A program made the position numbers and the translations under genes. The notes beneath the pieces were generated by a model. It had not been told where the DNA came from. It ran no database searches and saw only the letters and a program-made list of their open reading frames with translations. Shown here piece after piece: positions 7,582-15,715 of a stretch of 15,715 nucleotides of DNA. The stretch is from Phenylobacterium sp. Lineage in GTDB: Bacteria > Pseudomonadota > Alphaproteobacteria > Caulobacterales > Caulobacteraceae. The stretch lies in NCBI GenBank assembly GCA_028290925.1, contig JAQGIX010000233.1, positions 1 through 15,715 of the forward strand, written 5' to 3'. Every line of letters begins with the position of its first letter. Position 1 is the first letter of the stretch.

Positions 7582-10500
7582 GCCTCGTCGACCTGCCTCG
7601 CCCGACGACCGTCGCCGATCCGCAGGCGCTGGCCGCCGACCCCCGGCTCTCGGCCTTCGTCACCGCCAATGCCGGCTCCGGCAAGACCAAGACCCTGATC
7701 GACCGGGTGGCCCGCCTGCTACTCGCCGGCGCCGAACCCGAGACCATCCTCTGTGTGACCTACACCAAGGCCGCCGCCGCCGAGATGCAGCGTCGGCTCT
7801 ATGAGCTCCTGGGCTCCTGGTCGGTCCGCGAGGACGCCGCCCTGAAGAAGGCGCTCGCCGAGCTGGAAGGCCGCCCGGCCGAGGCCTACGACCGCCAGGG
7901 CCTGTCGGCCGCCCGCGCCCTCTTCGCCCGCGCGCTCGAGACCCCCGGCGGCCTGAAGATCCAGACCATCCACGCCTTCTGCGAGAAGCTCTTGCGCCGC
8001 TTCCCGCTGGAGGCCGGCGTCTCGCCCGGCTTCCGGGTCATGGACGACGCGGCCAGCGCCGCCGTCGCCCAGGCCGCGAAGCGCGACGTGGCCCGCCACG
8101 CCCTGCGCGGCGAGGGCGCCGTGGCTGAGGCCTACGCCCGGTTCTCCGTGGCCCTCGACTTCATGAGCTTCCAGGTGATGTTCGCCGACTTCGAGGCCCG
8201 CCGCGGGGCGCTGGCGGCGTTCCTGGCGCGGGAGGGGGGCCTGGCCGGCGCCATGGCCTGGGTGTGGGCGGCCTGCGGGTTTTCCGAGGAACAGGACCCG
8301 GACGCGTTGGCCGCCAAAGCCATGGCCGAGCTGGACCGCGGCCTCTGGCGTCAGGCCGCCGAGGTGCTGAACGCCGGCTCCGCCACCGACCAGAAATGCG
8401 CCCGCCAGATGTCGGGCGTCGCGGCCAACGCCGCGGCCACGCTCGCCGAGACCCTGGCCGTCTTCTTCACCCAGGCCGGCGAGGGCACGCCCGCTGCCTG
8501 GGTCGGCAAGACCGGCGGCCTGAAGGCCCGCGAGGACCTACGCGTCAAGCTGCTGGCCGAACAGGCCCGGCTGGAGATCGCCCGCACCCGCCTCCGCGCC
8601 GCCCAGGTGGCCTGGGACACGGTCTATGCCCTCACCCTGGCCGACGCCTACCTCACCGCCTACCGCCTGGAAAAGTCGCTCGCCGGGGCCCTCGACTTCA
8701 CCGACCTCATCGAGAAGACCTGCGCCCTGCTGCGCGATCGGCCGGCCGCCGCCTGGGTGCTCTACAAGCTCGACGGCGGCATCGACCACATCCTGGTGGA
8801 CGAGGCGCAGGACACCGCCCCGGACCAGTGGCGAATCGTGCGGGCGCTCACCGAGGAGTTCTTCTCCGGCGAGGGCGTCGATCCGCAGGCCGCGCGCAGC
8901 CGCAACCTGTTCGTGGTCGGCGACGAGAAGCAGTCGATCTACTCCTTCCAGGGCGCCCAGCCGGAGCTGCTGATCCACGAGTTCGAGTTCCACCGCGACC
9001 GCGCCACCGGCGCCGGCTTCCGCTTCGAGCGGGTGGACCTGCTGGCCTCCTGGCGTTCGACGCCCGAGGTGCTGTCCTTCGTCGACGCGGTGTTCGCCCC
9101 GCCGGAGCTGGCCGCGGCCATCCAGCCGCGCCCCGACCTGGAGGCCATCCTCCACCAGCCGACCCGCACCGACCACGCCGGCTGCGTCGATGTCTGGCCG
9201 CTGGAGAAGGAGCCCGAGGCGCCCGAGCGCCTGGCCTGGGACGCGCCCCTCGACACCGTGGGTGAGGACAGCGCCAACCGCGCCCTCGCCCGGAAGATCG
9301 CCTGCGAGATCGCCGACCTCATCGCCCGCGGCGACGCCGTCTACGACAAGGGCCTGAAGGCTTGGCGCCCGGCCAGGCCCGGCGACGTGCTGATCCTGGT
9401 GCGCCGCAGGCGAGCCCTGTTCGAGGAGATCCTGCGGGCCCTGAAGCAGGCCGACATCCCGGTGGCCGGCGCCGACCGCCTGGCGCTCTCCGAGCACATC
9501 GTCTTCGACGACCTGCTGGCCCTGGCGCGCTTCGCCCTCTTCCCCCACGACGAACTGACGCTTGCCGCCCTTTTGCGCAGCCCCTTCTGCGACCTCACCG
9601 ACGACAGCCTCTACGCCCTGGCCCACGGCCGCGAGCGCGAAGGCCTCTGGGACCGCCTGCAGCGCCGCGCCGACGAGAAGCCGGAATGGGCCGACGCCCG
9701 CGCCCTCCTCGCCCAGGTGCTGGCCGAGGGCCGCGCAAGCCGCCCCTTCGAGTTCTACGCCCGGGTGCTGGGCCTGACCGACGGGCAGGGCCGCTCCATG
9801 CGCCGCCGGCTGCTGCGCCGGCTGGGCGCCGAGGCGCAGGACGCCCTCGATGAGTTCCTCGCCCAGGTGCTGGCCGCCGAGGGCCGCGGCGTCCACGACC
9901 TGGAGCGCCTGGCCTTCGACTTCGAGAGCCTCTCCATCACCGTCAAGCGGGAGATGGAGGCGGCCCGCGACGAGGTCCGGGTGATGACCGCTCATGGCGC
10001 CAAGGGCCTGGAGGCGGCCATCGTCTTCCTGCCCGAGACCACGCTGACCCAGACCCAGCGCGGCTCGCCGCTGATGGAGACCGAGGATGGCGGGTTCCTG
10101 TGGTGCCCGTCCAAGGATCGCGACTGCGAGCCCTCCGCCGCCGCCCGCGAGCGCCGCGCCAAGCGCGAAGAGGACGAGGCCTTCCGCCTGCTCTATGTGG
10201 CGCTGACCCGGGCCCGCGACCGCCTGGTGCTCTGCGGCCGCGCGCCGAAACGCGGCGACGAGGCCAAGCTCAAGGGCTGGTGGGGCGCGGTGTCCGCCGC
10301 CCTCGACCATGCCGAGATCGCGCCCAAGGTCCGCACCGTCGCCTGCGGCGAGATGCAGATCCGCCGCTATGGGCCCGATCCGCAGACCGCGCAGGCCGCC
10401 GCATCCCCCGCACCCCCCACGATCCCCGTTCCCGCCTGGGCCGCGCAAGTCGCCCCGCCCGAGGCCTTCGGCCGCTACGCCTCGCCGTCCGACCTCGGCG

Positions 10501-11072
10501 AAGGCGCCCGCATCGCCGCCCCCTCGCCGCTGGCCGCCACCGGCGGGCTCGGCCGCTTCCGCCGCGGCGACCTGATCCATAAGCTGCTGCAGCTGCTGCC
10601 CGACCTGCCGGCCTCCGCCCGGGCGGCCGGGGCCCGGGCCCTGCTCGGCCGCGAGCGCGACCTCACCGAGGCTCAGGCGTCCGAGATGACCGCCGCGGCC
10701 CTCTCGGTGCTGGACGACGCGCGCTTCGCCGAGGTGTTCGGCGAGGGCTCCCGCGCCGAGGTGGCCATCGCCGGCTCCGCCGCCGCCCTGCCGCCGGGCC
10801 TGAAGATCTCCGGCCGGCTCGACCGGCTGGTGGTGCTGAAGGACCGCGTGCTGGTCGCGGACTTCAAGACCAACCGGCCGTCGCCCGCGGAGATCGAGGA
10901 CGCCGATCCGGCCTACCTCAGGCAGATGTCGATCTACTGGGCGGTGCTCACCGAGGTATTCCCGGGGCGGCGCATCGAGGCGGCGCTGGTCTGGACCGAT
11001 GGGCCCAAGCTGATGCCGATCCCAGAAAACTTGATACGGCAAAGCCTTGCCGAACTCGGGGCAAGCGGTTGA
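7578..11072 (+). CDS. addA: Double-strand-break repair helicase-nuclease subunit AddA
   Basis: The motor subunit of AddAB: a UvrD/RecB-like superfamily 1A 3'-5' helicase fused to a RecB-family nuclease, acting on double-strand ends. The 1164-residue protein carries all helicase motifs: Walker A ANAGSGKT (30-37), CVTYTKAAAAEM, TIHAFCEKLLRRFP, Walker B VDEAQD (Asp408-Glu409), GDEKQSIYSFQGA (448-460), SWRSTPEV, VMTAHGAKGLE (802-812) and LYVALTRARDR (872-882). A Pro/Ala-rich linker around 935-960 leads to the nuclease: His1001, Asp1082 in SGRLDRL, and Asp1095 and Lys1097 in ADFKTN. Both nucleases of the pair therefore look intact. ATG at 7578 has GGCGAGGA just upstream and overlaps the addB stop. 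The frame stays open upstream into addB, but that stretch is out-of-frame shadow coding. Confidence 0.96.
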   Translation: MSLVDLPRPTTVADPQALAADPRLSAFVTANAGSGKTKTLIDRVARLLLAGAEPETILCVTYTKAAAAEMQRRLYELLGSWSVREDAALKKALAELEGRPAEAYDRQGLSAARALFARALETPGGLKIQTIHAFCEKLLRRFPLEAGVSPGFRVMDDAASAAVAQAAKRDVARHALRGEGAVAEAYARFSVALDFMSFQVMFADFEARRGALAAFLAREGGLAGAMAWVWAACGFSEEQDPDALAAKAMAELDRGLWRQAAEVLNAGSATDQKCARQMSGVAANAAATLAETLAVFFTQAGEGTPAAWVGKTGGLKAREDLRVKLLAEQARLEIARTRLRAAQVAWDTVYALTLADAYLTAYRLEKSLAGALDFTDLIEKTCALLRDRPAAAWVLYKLDGGIDHILVDEAQDTAPDQWRIVRALTEEFFSGEGVDPQAARSRNLFVVGDEKQSIYSFQGAQPELLIHEFEFHRDRATGAGFRFERVDLLASWRSTPEVLSFVDAVFAPPELAAAIQPRPDLEAILHQPTRTDHAGCVDVWPLEKEPEAPERLAWDAPLDTVGEDSANRALARKIACEIADLIARGDAVYDKGLKAWRPARPGDVLILVRRRRALFEEILRALKQADIPVAGADRLALSEHIVFDDLLALARFALFPHDELTLAALLRSPFCDLTDDSLYALAHGREREGLWDRLQRRADEKPEWADARALLAQVLAEGRASRPFEFYARVLGLTDGQGRSMRRRLLRRLGAEAQDALDEFLAQVLAAEGRGVHDLERLAFDFESLSITVKREMEAARDEVRVMTAHGAKGLEAAIVFLPETTLTQTQRGSPLMETEDGGFLWCPSKDRDCEPSAAARERRAKREEDEAFRLLYVALTRARDRLVLCGRAPKRGDEAKLKGWWGAVSAALDHAEIAPKVRTVACGEMQIRRYGPDPQTAQAAASPAPPTIPVPAWAAQVAPPEAFGRYASPSDLGEGARIAAPSPLAATGGLGRFRRGDLIHKLLQLLPDLPASARAAGARALLGRERDLTEAQASEMTAAALSVLDDARFAEVFGEGSRAEVAIAGSAAALPPGLKISGRLDRLVVLKDRVLVADFKTNRPSPAEIEDADPAYLRQMSIYWAVLTEVFPGRRIEAALVWTDGPKLMPIPENLIRQSLAELGASG

Positions 11073-11097
11073 TACCAGCATAGGCGCCGCCTACATC
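11069..11097 (+). promoter_or_regulatory. Predicted sigma-70-type promoter for trxA, -35 overlapping the addA stop
   Basis: TTGATAC at 11069-11075 (5 of 7 to TTGACGS) is followed by 14 bases and then CCTACATC at 11090-11097 (7 of 8 to GCTANAWC), within the 10-14 base spacing of the Caulobacter housekeeping consensus. A start near 11104 would give trxA its own mRNA with a leader of about 55 bases. The -35 includes the addA TGA (11070-11072). A short dyad, TAGGCG-C-CGCCTA (11081-11093), overlaps the -10 and could be an operator or chance. Confidence 0.5.
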
Positions 11098-11158
11098 GGC
11101 GGATCGGAATACCTCGACCGGCGTTTGGCGTCGGCCTGACGGTTTAGGAGCGTAAGCC

Positions 11159-11488
11159 ATGAGCAGCGTGAAGGTCACCGACGAGTCCTTCGACACCGAC
11201 GTTCTGCAAGCCAGCCAGCCTGTGCTGGTGGATTTCTGGGCCGAGTGGTGCGGACCCTGTAAGCAGATCGCGCCGGCCCTGGAGCAGATTGCCGATGAGT
11301 TCGCCGGCAAGGTGACCGTCGCCAAGCTGAACATCGAGGAAAGCCCCACCACGCCGTCGCGCTACGGCGTGCGCGGCATCCCCACCATGATGCTCTTCAA
11401 GGGCGGCCAGATGGCCTCCATGAAGGTCGGCGCCATGCCGAAGCAGAAGATCATCGAGTGGCTCACCGAGGCGGGCGTGGCGGCCTAG
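11159..11488 (+). CDS. trxA: Thioredoxin
   Basis: Small cytosolic disulfide reductase that keeps ribonucleotide reductase, methionine sulfoxide reductase and other proteins reduced, itself reduced by thioredoxin reductase. The 109-residue protein has the classical active site WAEWCGPCK (Cys32 and Cys35), VLVDFWA before it, and the cis-proline loop GVRGIPTMMLFKGG, with no signal peptide. This is the canonical Trx1 form. ATG at 11159 is supported by AGGAG at 11146-11150 with 8 bases of spacing. It lies 86 bases downstream of addA, behind a promoter-like sequence, so it may be expressed alone as well as with addA. It converges on folC. Confidence 0.97.
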   Translation: MSSVKVTDESFDTDVLQASQPVLVDFWAEWCGPCKQIAPALEQIADEFAGKVTVAKLNIEESPTTPSRYGVRGIPTMMLFKGGQMASMKVGAMPKQKIIEWLTEAGVAA

Positions 11489-11498
11489 GCGCCGTGAT

Positions 11499-11516
11499 CC
11501 TCCCCTTAGGGGGAGG
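11499..11516 (+). terminator. Possible hairpin terminator after trxA
   Basis: CCTCCCC (11499-11505), loop TTAG, GGGGAGG (11510-11516) gives a perfect 7-bp GC stem starting 11 bases after the trxA stop. No U-run follows, so it is not a classical intrinsic terminator. A similar CCCC-CTGGC-GGGG hairpin at 11599-11611 sits on the folC side. Confidence 0.4.
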
Positions 11517-11616
11517 TGCCCCAGAGGGCCGGAGGGGCTTGCAGCCCACGAACCGCCCCGCCGCGCACTTCAACCCCCTCAGTCGTTTCGCGACAGCTCC
11601 CCCTGGCGGGGCGCAT
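11499..11616. repeat. Imperfect palindromic GC-rich intergenic element between trxA and folC
   Basis: The left side reads AGGGGGAGGTGCCCC and onward (11508-11540). The reverse complement of the right side (about 11572-11604) reads AGGGGGAGCTGTCGC. Both then continue to a second G block (GGAGGGG on the left, GAGGGGG on the right), so the two arms align over about 32 bases with mismatches. The right arm also has a sub-hairpin, GTCG-TTTCG-CGAC, at 11582-11594. It resembles dispersed intergenic repeats bearing AGGGGGAGGTG that I recall from Caulobacter and relatives. It fills most of the convergent gap and contains no plausible gene. Confidence 0.6.
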
Positions 11617-11621
11617 CTAAA

Positions 11622-12938
11622 CTAAGTCGGCCAGGTCTCCGGGCTCATGGCCAGGACCTCGCCGGCGAAGTGCAGGCCGCCGCAGACCAGCAGGTGCGGC
11701 GCGGGGCCTTCCTCCGCGAGCGCGCGGCGGACGCCGGCCTCCACATTGGCGACCATCTCCACCTCCAGGCCGGCGGCCATCGCCGCCGTGGCGATCTCCT
11801 CGGCCGGGGCCGCGTTGGGACTGTCGAAGGTGGTGGCGAACACCTTGGGGTGCATTTCGGCGAACGGGCGGAAGAAACCCTCGGCGTCCTTGCGGGCGAA
11901 CATGCCGGCCACCAGCACCAGCGGCCGCGGATCGCGGTCCACCAGCCGCGAGGCGGCCTCCGCCAGGGCCCGGCCGGCGTGCGGATTGTGGCCGCCGTCC
12001 AGCCACAGGTCCGCGCCGCGCGCCTTGGCGAGCGCCGCCAGCGGCCCCTTGGTCAGCCGCTGGAACCGCGCCGGCCAGGACGCCGTCGAGACCCCGCGGG
12101 CGATCGCCTCTTCGCCCAGGCCGTGGTCGAAGGTCAGCGCCGCGGCCACCGCCAGGCCGGCGTTCTCGAACTGGTGGCCGCCGAACAGCGCCGGCGGCGG
12201 CAGGTCCAGCAGCCGGTCGGGCATCTGCACCATCAGCCGGCCGCGCTCCTCCCAGGTGTCGAAGTCGCGGCCCATGACGAACAGCGGGGCCATGCGGTCG
12301 TCGGCCTCGCGCTCGATCACCTCCATCGCCTCGTCCATCTGGCGGGCGACCACCGCCGGGCGCTTGGCCTTGATGATCCCGGCCTTCTCCCAGGCGATCT
12401 TCCACAGCTCGGGGCCCAGCATCTCCAGGTGGTCGTAGTCGATGGGCGTGATCACGCTGACCGCCGGCGCCGCGAAGACGTTGGTGGCGTCGAACCGGCC
12501 GCCCAGGCCCACCTCGACGATGGCCAGATCGGCCGGGGTCTCGGCGAAGGCCAGCAGGGCGATCACCGTGGTGATCTCGAAGAAGCTGATCGGCTCTCCC
12601 GCGTTGGCCGCCTCGACGCGGGTGATCAGCTCGGTCAGCGCTTCATCGCTGATCAGCCGGCCGGCCAGGCGGATGCGCTCGGCGAAGCGCACCAGGTGCG
12701 GCGAGGTGATGGCATGGACCCGCAGACCCGCCGCCTCGCCGATCGCCCGCAGGTAGGCCACCGTCGAGCCCTTGCCGTTGGTGCCGGCCACGTGGATCAC
12801 CGGCGGCAGGCGTTTTTCGGGGCTGCCCAGCGCGGCCAGCAGGCGTTCGACACGGCCCGTGGTCAGGTCGATCAGGGTCGGATGGTTGCCGCGCAGCCGC
12901 TGGATCACCGCGTCGGACGCGCGGATGGGATCGTACAT
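11622..12938 (-). CDS. folC: Bifunctional folylpolyglutamate synthase / dihydrofolate synthase
   Basis: Adds glutamate to dihydropteroate to form dihydrofolate, then lengthens the glutamate tail of folates; an ATP-dependent Mur-ligase-like cytosolic enzyme. The 438-residue product is normal in size. It has the P-loop HVAGTNGKGST (49-59), TSPHLVRFAERIR (78-90), VEVGLGGRFDATN (141-153), DYDHLEMLG (167-175), KAGIIK (185-190), HQFENAGLA (255-263) and the second signature LDGGHNP (313-319). TSPHLV is the dihydropteroate-binding region of bifunctional FolC, so both activities are likely. It is the last gene of the trpB-trpA-accD-folC group, 13 bases after accD, with no clear Shine-Dalgarno at the ATG. 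It ends with TAG, facing trxA. Confidence 0.95.
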   Translation of the reverse strand: MYDPIRASDAVIQRLRGNHPTLIDLTTGRVERLLAALGSPEKRLPPVIHVAGTNGKGSTVAYLRAIGEAAGLRVHAITSPHLVRFAERIRLAGRLISDEALTELITRVEAANAGEPISFFEITTVIALLAFAETPADLAIVEVGLGGRFDATNVFAAPAVSVITPIDYDHLEMLGPELWKIAWEKAGIIKAKRPAVVARQMDEAMEVIEREADDRMAPLFVMGRDFDTWEERGRLMVQMPDRLLDLPPPALFGGHQFENAGLAVAAALTFDHGLGEEAIARGVSTASWPARFQRLTKGPLAALAKARGADLWLDGGHNPHAGRALAEAASRLVDRDPRPLVLVAGMFARKDAEGFFRPFAEMHPKVFATTFDSPNAAPAEEIATAAMAAGLEVEMVANVEAGVRRALAEEGPAPHLLVCGGLHFAGEVLAMSPETWPT

Positions 12939-12951
12939 CGACTGGACCGGA

Positions 12952-13884
12952 TCAGGCGGCGGAAAGGCGGGCGCGCCCCATGGTGAGCGTCTTGAGGATG
13001 GAGCTTAGCACGGCCGGGAGCTCGGCGCGCGTCACCACGCGATCGATCATGCCGCGCTCCACCAGGAACTCGGAGCGCTGGAAGCCGGCAGGCAGGGTCT
13101 CGCGGATGGTCTGCTCGATCACCCGGCGGCCGGCGAAGCCGACCAGCGCGTTGGGCTCGGCCAGGTGCACGTCGCCCAGCATGGCGTAGGAGGCCATCAC
13201 CCCGCCGGTGGTGGGGTCGGTCAGCACCACGATGTAGGGCAGGCCCGCGGCCTTGACCTCGTTCAGCCCCAGCGTCGTGCGGGCCATCTGAAACAGGGAC
13301 AGCGTCACCTCCTCCATGCGCGCGCCGCCGGCGGCGGTGAAGATCACGAAGGGTACGCGGCGCTTCACGGCTTCCTGGGCGGCCTTGATGAAGGCCTCGC
13401 CCACCGCCATGCCCAGCGAGCCGCCCATGAAGGCGAAGTCCTGCACCGCCACCACCGCCGGCTGGCCATGGATGGTCCCGTAGCCAAGGGCCAGGGCGTC
13501 GACCTCGCCGCTCGCCTTGCGCGCCGCCTTCAGGCGGTCGGGATAGGATTTCACGTCGGGGAACTTCAGCGGATCGTCGACCACGGCCGGGGCGGCGATC
13601 TTCTCGAACCTGCCCTCGTCGAAGATGTAGCGCAGCCGCTGGGCCGCGCCGATCCGCATGTGGTGGCCGGACGGGGTGACCCACAGGGCCGCGTCCAGGT
13701 CGGGTCGATAGATCATCTCGCCCGTCTCCGGGCACTTCACCCAGAGGTTCTCCGGCGTCTCGCGCTTGGAGAAGGCGTTGCGGATGCCCGGCGCGATGCG
13801 CGACAGCCAGCCGGAGCGCTCGCGCGGGGCGGCGGGCTGGCGGGCGGCCTTGTCGGGCTTGTCGTTCTTTTCAGCCATCGCCAT
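12952..13884 (-). CDS. accD: Acetyl-CoA carboxylase carboxyltransferase subunit beta
   Basis: With AccA forms the carboxyltransferase that moves CO2 from biotin-BCCP to acetyl-CoA, giving malonyl-CoA for fatty acid synthesis. The 310-residue protein has the crotonase-like core: DFAFMGGSLGMAVGE (149-163), AAGGARMEE (184-192), TDPTTGGVMAS (222-232) and GFAGRRVIEQT (249-259). The N-terminal zinc ribbon is eroded. Cys51 in KCPETG remains, but the second cysteine is Thr54, the third is Thr70 in WVTPSGHHMRI, and the fourth is missing, so Zn binding is unlikely. A lysine-rich N-terminal tail of about 25 residues precedes it. Two ATGs (13884 and 13878) could start translation; the first lies 5 bases after trpA and neither has a clear Shine-Dalgarno. 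Placement between trpA and folC is a recurrent bacterial arrangement. Confidence 0.95.
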   Translation of the reverse strand: MAMAEKNDKPDKAARQPAAPRERSGWLSRIAPGIRNAFSKRETPENLWVKCPETGEMIYRPDLDAALWVTPSGHHMRIGAAQRLRYIFDEGRFEKIAAPAVVDDPLKFPDVKSYPDRLKAARKASGEVDALALGYGTIHGQPAVVAVQDFAFMGGSLGMAVGEAFIKAAQEAVKRRVPFVIFTAAGGARMEEVTLSLFQMARTTLGLNEVKAAGLPYIVVLTDPTTGGVMASYAMLGDVHLAEPNALVGFAGRRVIEQTIRETLPAGFQRSEFLVERGMIDRVVTRAELPAVLSSILKTLTMGRARLSAA

Positions 13885-13889
13885 GGGTC

Positions 13890-14719
13890 TTAGACCGTCG
13901 TTTGGCCGATCCGGGCAGCGCGGACAGCCTTAGCCAATGATTCGGCTTTGAGAAGAACCCGCGCGCTCACGTCTTCGTTCATGTCCACCGCTTCGGCCAC
14001 TTCATCCACAAGCGCGGAGCCGACCACCACCGCATCGGCCACCCGGGCTATGGCGGCGGCCCGTTCCGGGGTCTTGATGCCGAAGCCCACCGCCACCGGC
14101 AGGCCCGAGGCCTTGCGTACCCGCGCCACGGCCGGCGCCACGGCCACCTCGTCGGCTTCCTTGACCCCCGTCACGCCGGCCACCGAGACATAGTAGACGA
14201 AGCCCGAGGTGCGGCGGACCACCACCTTCAGCCGTTCGTCGTCGCTGGTCGGCGTGGCCAGGCGGATCAGCGCGATGTCGGCGGCGTCCAGCGCATCGGC
14301 CAGCTCGCCCGCCTCCTCCGGCGGGCAGTCCACCACGATCAGCCCGTCCACCCCGGCCGCCGCCGCGTCGCGGGCGAAGGCGGCGATCCCGCGGTGCAGG
14401 ACGAGGTTCATGTAGCCCATCAGGATCATCGGCGTGGTCGCATCGCCGGCGCGAAAAGCTCGGGCCAGCTCGAGGGTCCCGGTCAGCGTCATGCCGGCGC
14501 TGAGCGCCCGCTGCGCCGCCCGCTGGATCGGCGGGCCCTCGGCCATCGGATCGGAAAACGGGAAGCCCAGCTCGATCAGGTCGGCGCCCGCCGCCGGCAG
14601 GCCCCGCAGGATATTCAGCGCTGTCGCGGCGTCCGGATCGCCGGCCATCACATAGGGCACGAAGGCCGCGCGGCCGTCCTGCTTCAGCGCGGCGAAGCGG
14701 GCGTCGATGCGGGCCTTGC

Positions 14720-14723
<4 letters not shown>
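13890..14723 (-). CDS. trpA: Tryptophan synthase alpha subunit (TTG start)
   Basis: Cleaves indole-3-glycerol phosphate to indole and glyceraldehyde-3-phosphate; indole is channelled to TrpB. The 277-residue TIM barrel keeps the catalytic Glu51 in ELGFPFSDPMAEGP (51-64) and Asp132 in VDCPPEEA, plus YYVSVAGVTG (177-186) and the phosphate-site GFGIKTPE (213-220). The start is TTG at 14723: it gives the family's usual beginning (MSKARIDARFAALK, with VPYVMAGDP after it), whereas the next Met is residue 26, inside the conserved VPYVMAGDP block. The TTG shares bases with the trpB TGA as TTGA, so translation is probably coupled. It is followed 5 bases later by accD. Confidence 0.96.

Positions 14724-15715
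<992 letters not shown>

Noticed and set aside
7038..11072. A longer addA beginning inside addB
   Set aside because: The extra stretch is the out-of-frame reading of the addB nuclease domain. The ATG at 7578 begins the conserved AddA N-terminus and has a ribosome binding site.
8538..11081. An 847-codon antisense open frame over addA
   Set aside because: Its translation is dominated by His, Arg, Gly and Gln with no domain motifs. High GC removes stop codons from the antisense strand. AddA motifs in the sense frame are complete.
11670..12986. A 438-codon plus-strand frame opposite folC
   Set aside because: Antisense to a complete FolC with both signature motifs, and no recognisable family.

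Overview
This is a GC-rich (about 70% by eye), densely packed bacterial chromosome segment. Three things point to an alphaproteobacterium of the Caulobacteraceae (Caulobacter or Phenylobacterium-like): the AddA/AddB repair enzymes with adjacent AmgK/MurU, the trpB-trpA-accD-folC order, and an AccD whose zinc-ribbon cysteines are mostly lost. The family assignment is inference from gene order and protein style; no database was consulted.

Layout. (1) Positions 1-1421, minus strand: a CoA-acylating methylmalonate-semialdehyde dehydrogenase (mmsA), cut at its C-terminus by the window edge. (2) Positions 1422-1499: a 78-base divergent intergenic region with two GANTC (CcrM-type) methylation motifs. 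(3) Positions 1500-11072, plus strand: a tight run of six genes whose neighbours all overlap. They are a PlsC-like acyltransferase, tsaE (tRNA t6A synthesis ATPase), amgK (anomeric amino-sugar kinase), murU (MurNAc-1-P uridylyltransferase), addB and addA (helicase-nuclease for double-strand-break repair). (4) Positions 11073-11488: a promoter-like sequence starting at the addA stop codon, then thioredoxin trxA. (5) Positions 11489-11621: a convergent intergenic region with an imperfect palindromic GC-rich element that may terminate transcription from both sides. (6) Positions 11622-15715, minus strand, transcribed trpB > trpA > accD > folC: tryptophan synthase beta (N-terminus outside the window) and alpha, acetyl-CoA carboxylase carboxyltransferase beta, and folylpolyglutamate/dihydrofolate synthase.

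How the genes work together. AmgK and MurU form a two-step peptidoglycan-recycling route giving UDP-MurNAc and bypassing de novo synthesis. AddA and AddB form one heterodimeric enzyme. TrpA and TrpB form one alpha2-beta2 complex. TsaE acts with TsaB/TsaD encoded elsewhere. The other groupings look like conserved housekeeping co-transcription rather than one pathway.

I see no mobile element, CRISPR array, tRNA, rRNA, phage gene or defence system. This is an ordinary core-genome region, and I found no convincing undescribed system. The points most worth a second look are the paired GANTC motifs at the divergent promoter, the palindromic element between trxA and folC, the zinc-ribbon loss in AccD, the uncharacterised acyltransferase heading the operon, and the TTG start codons of amgK and trpA. 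No gene-free stretch exceeds 300 bases.
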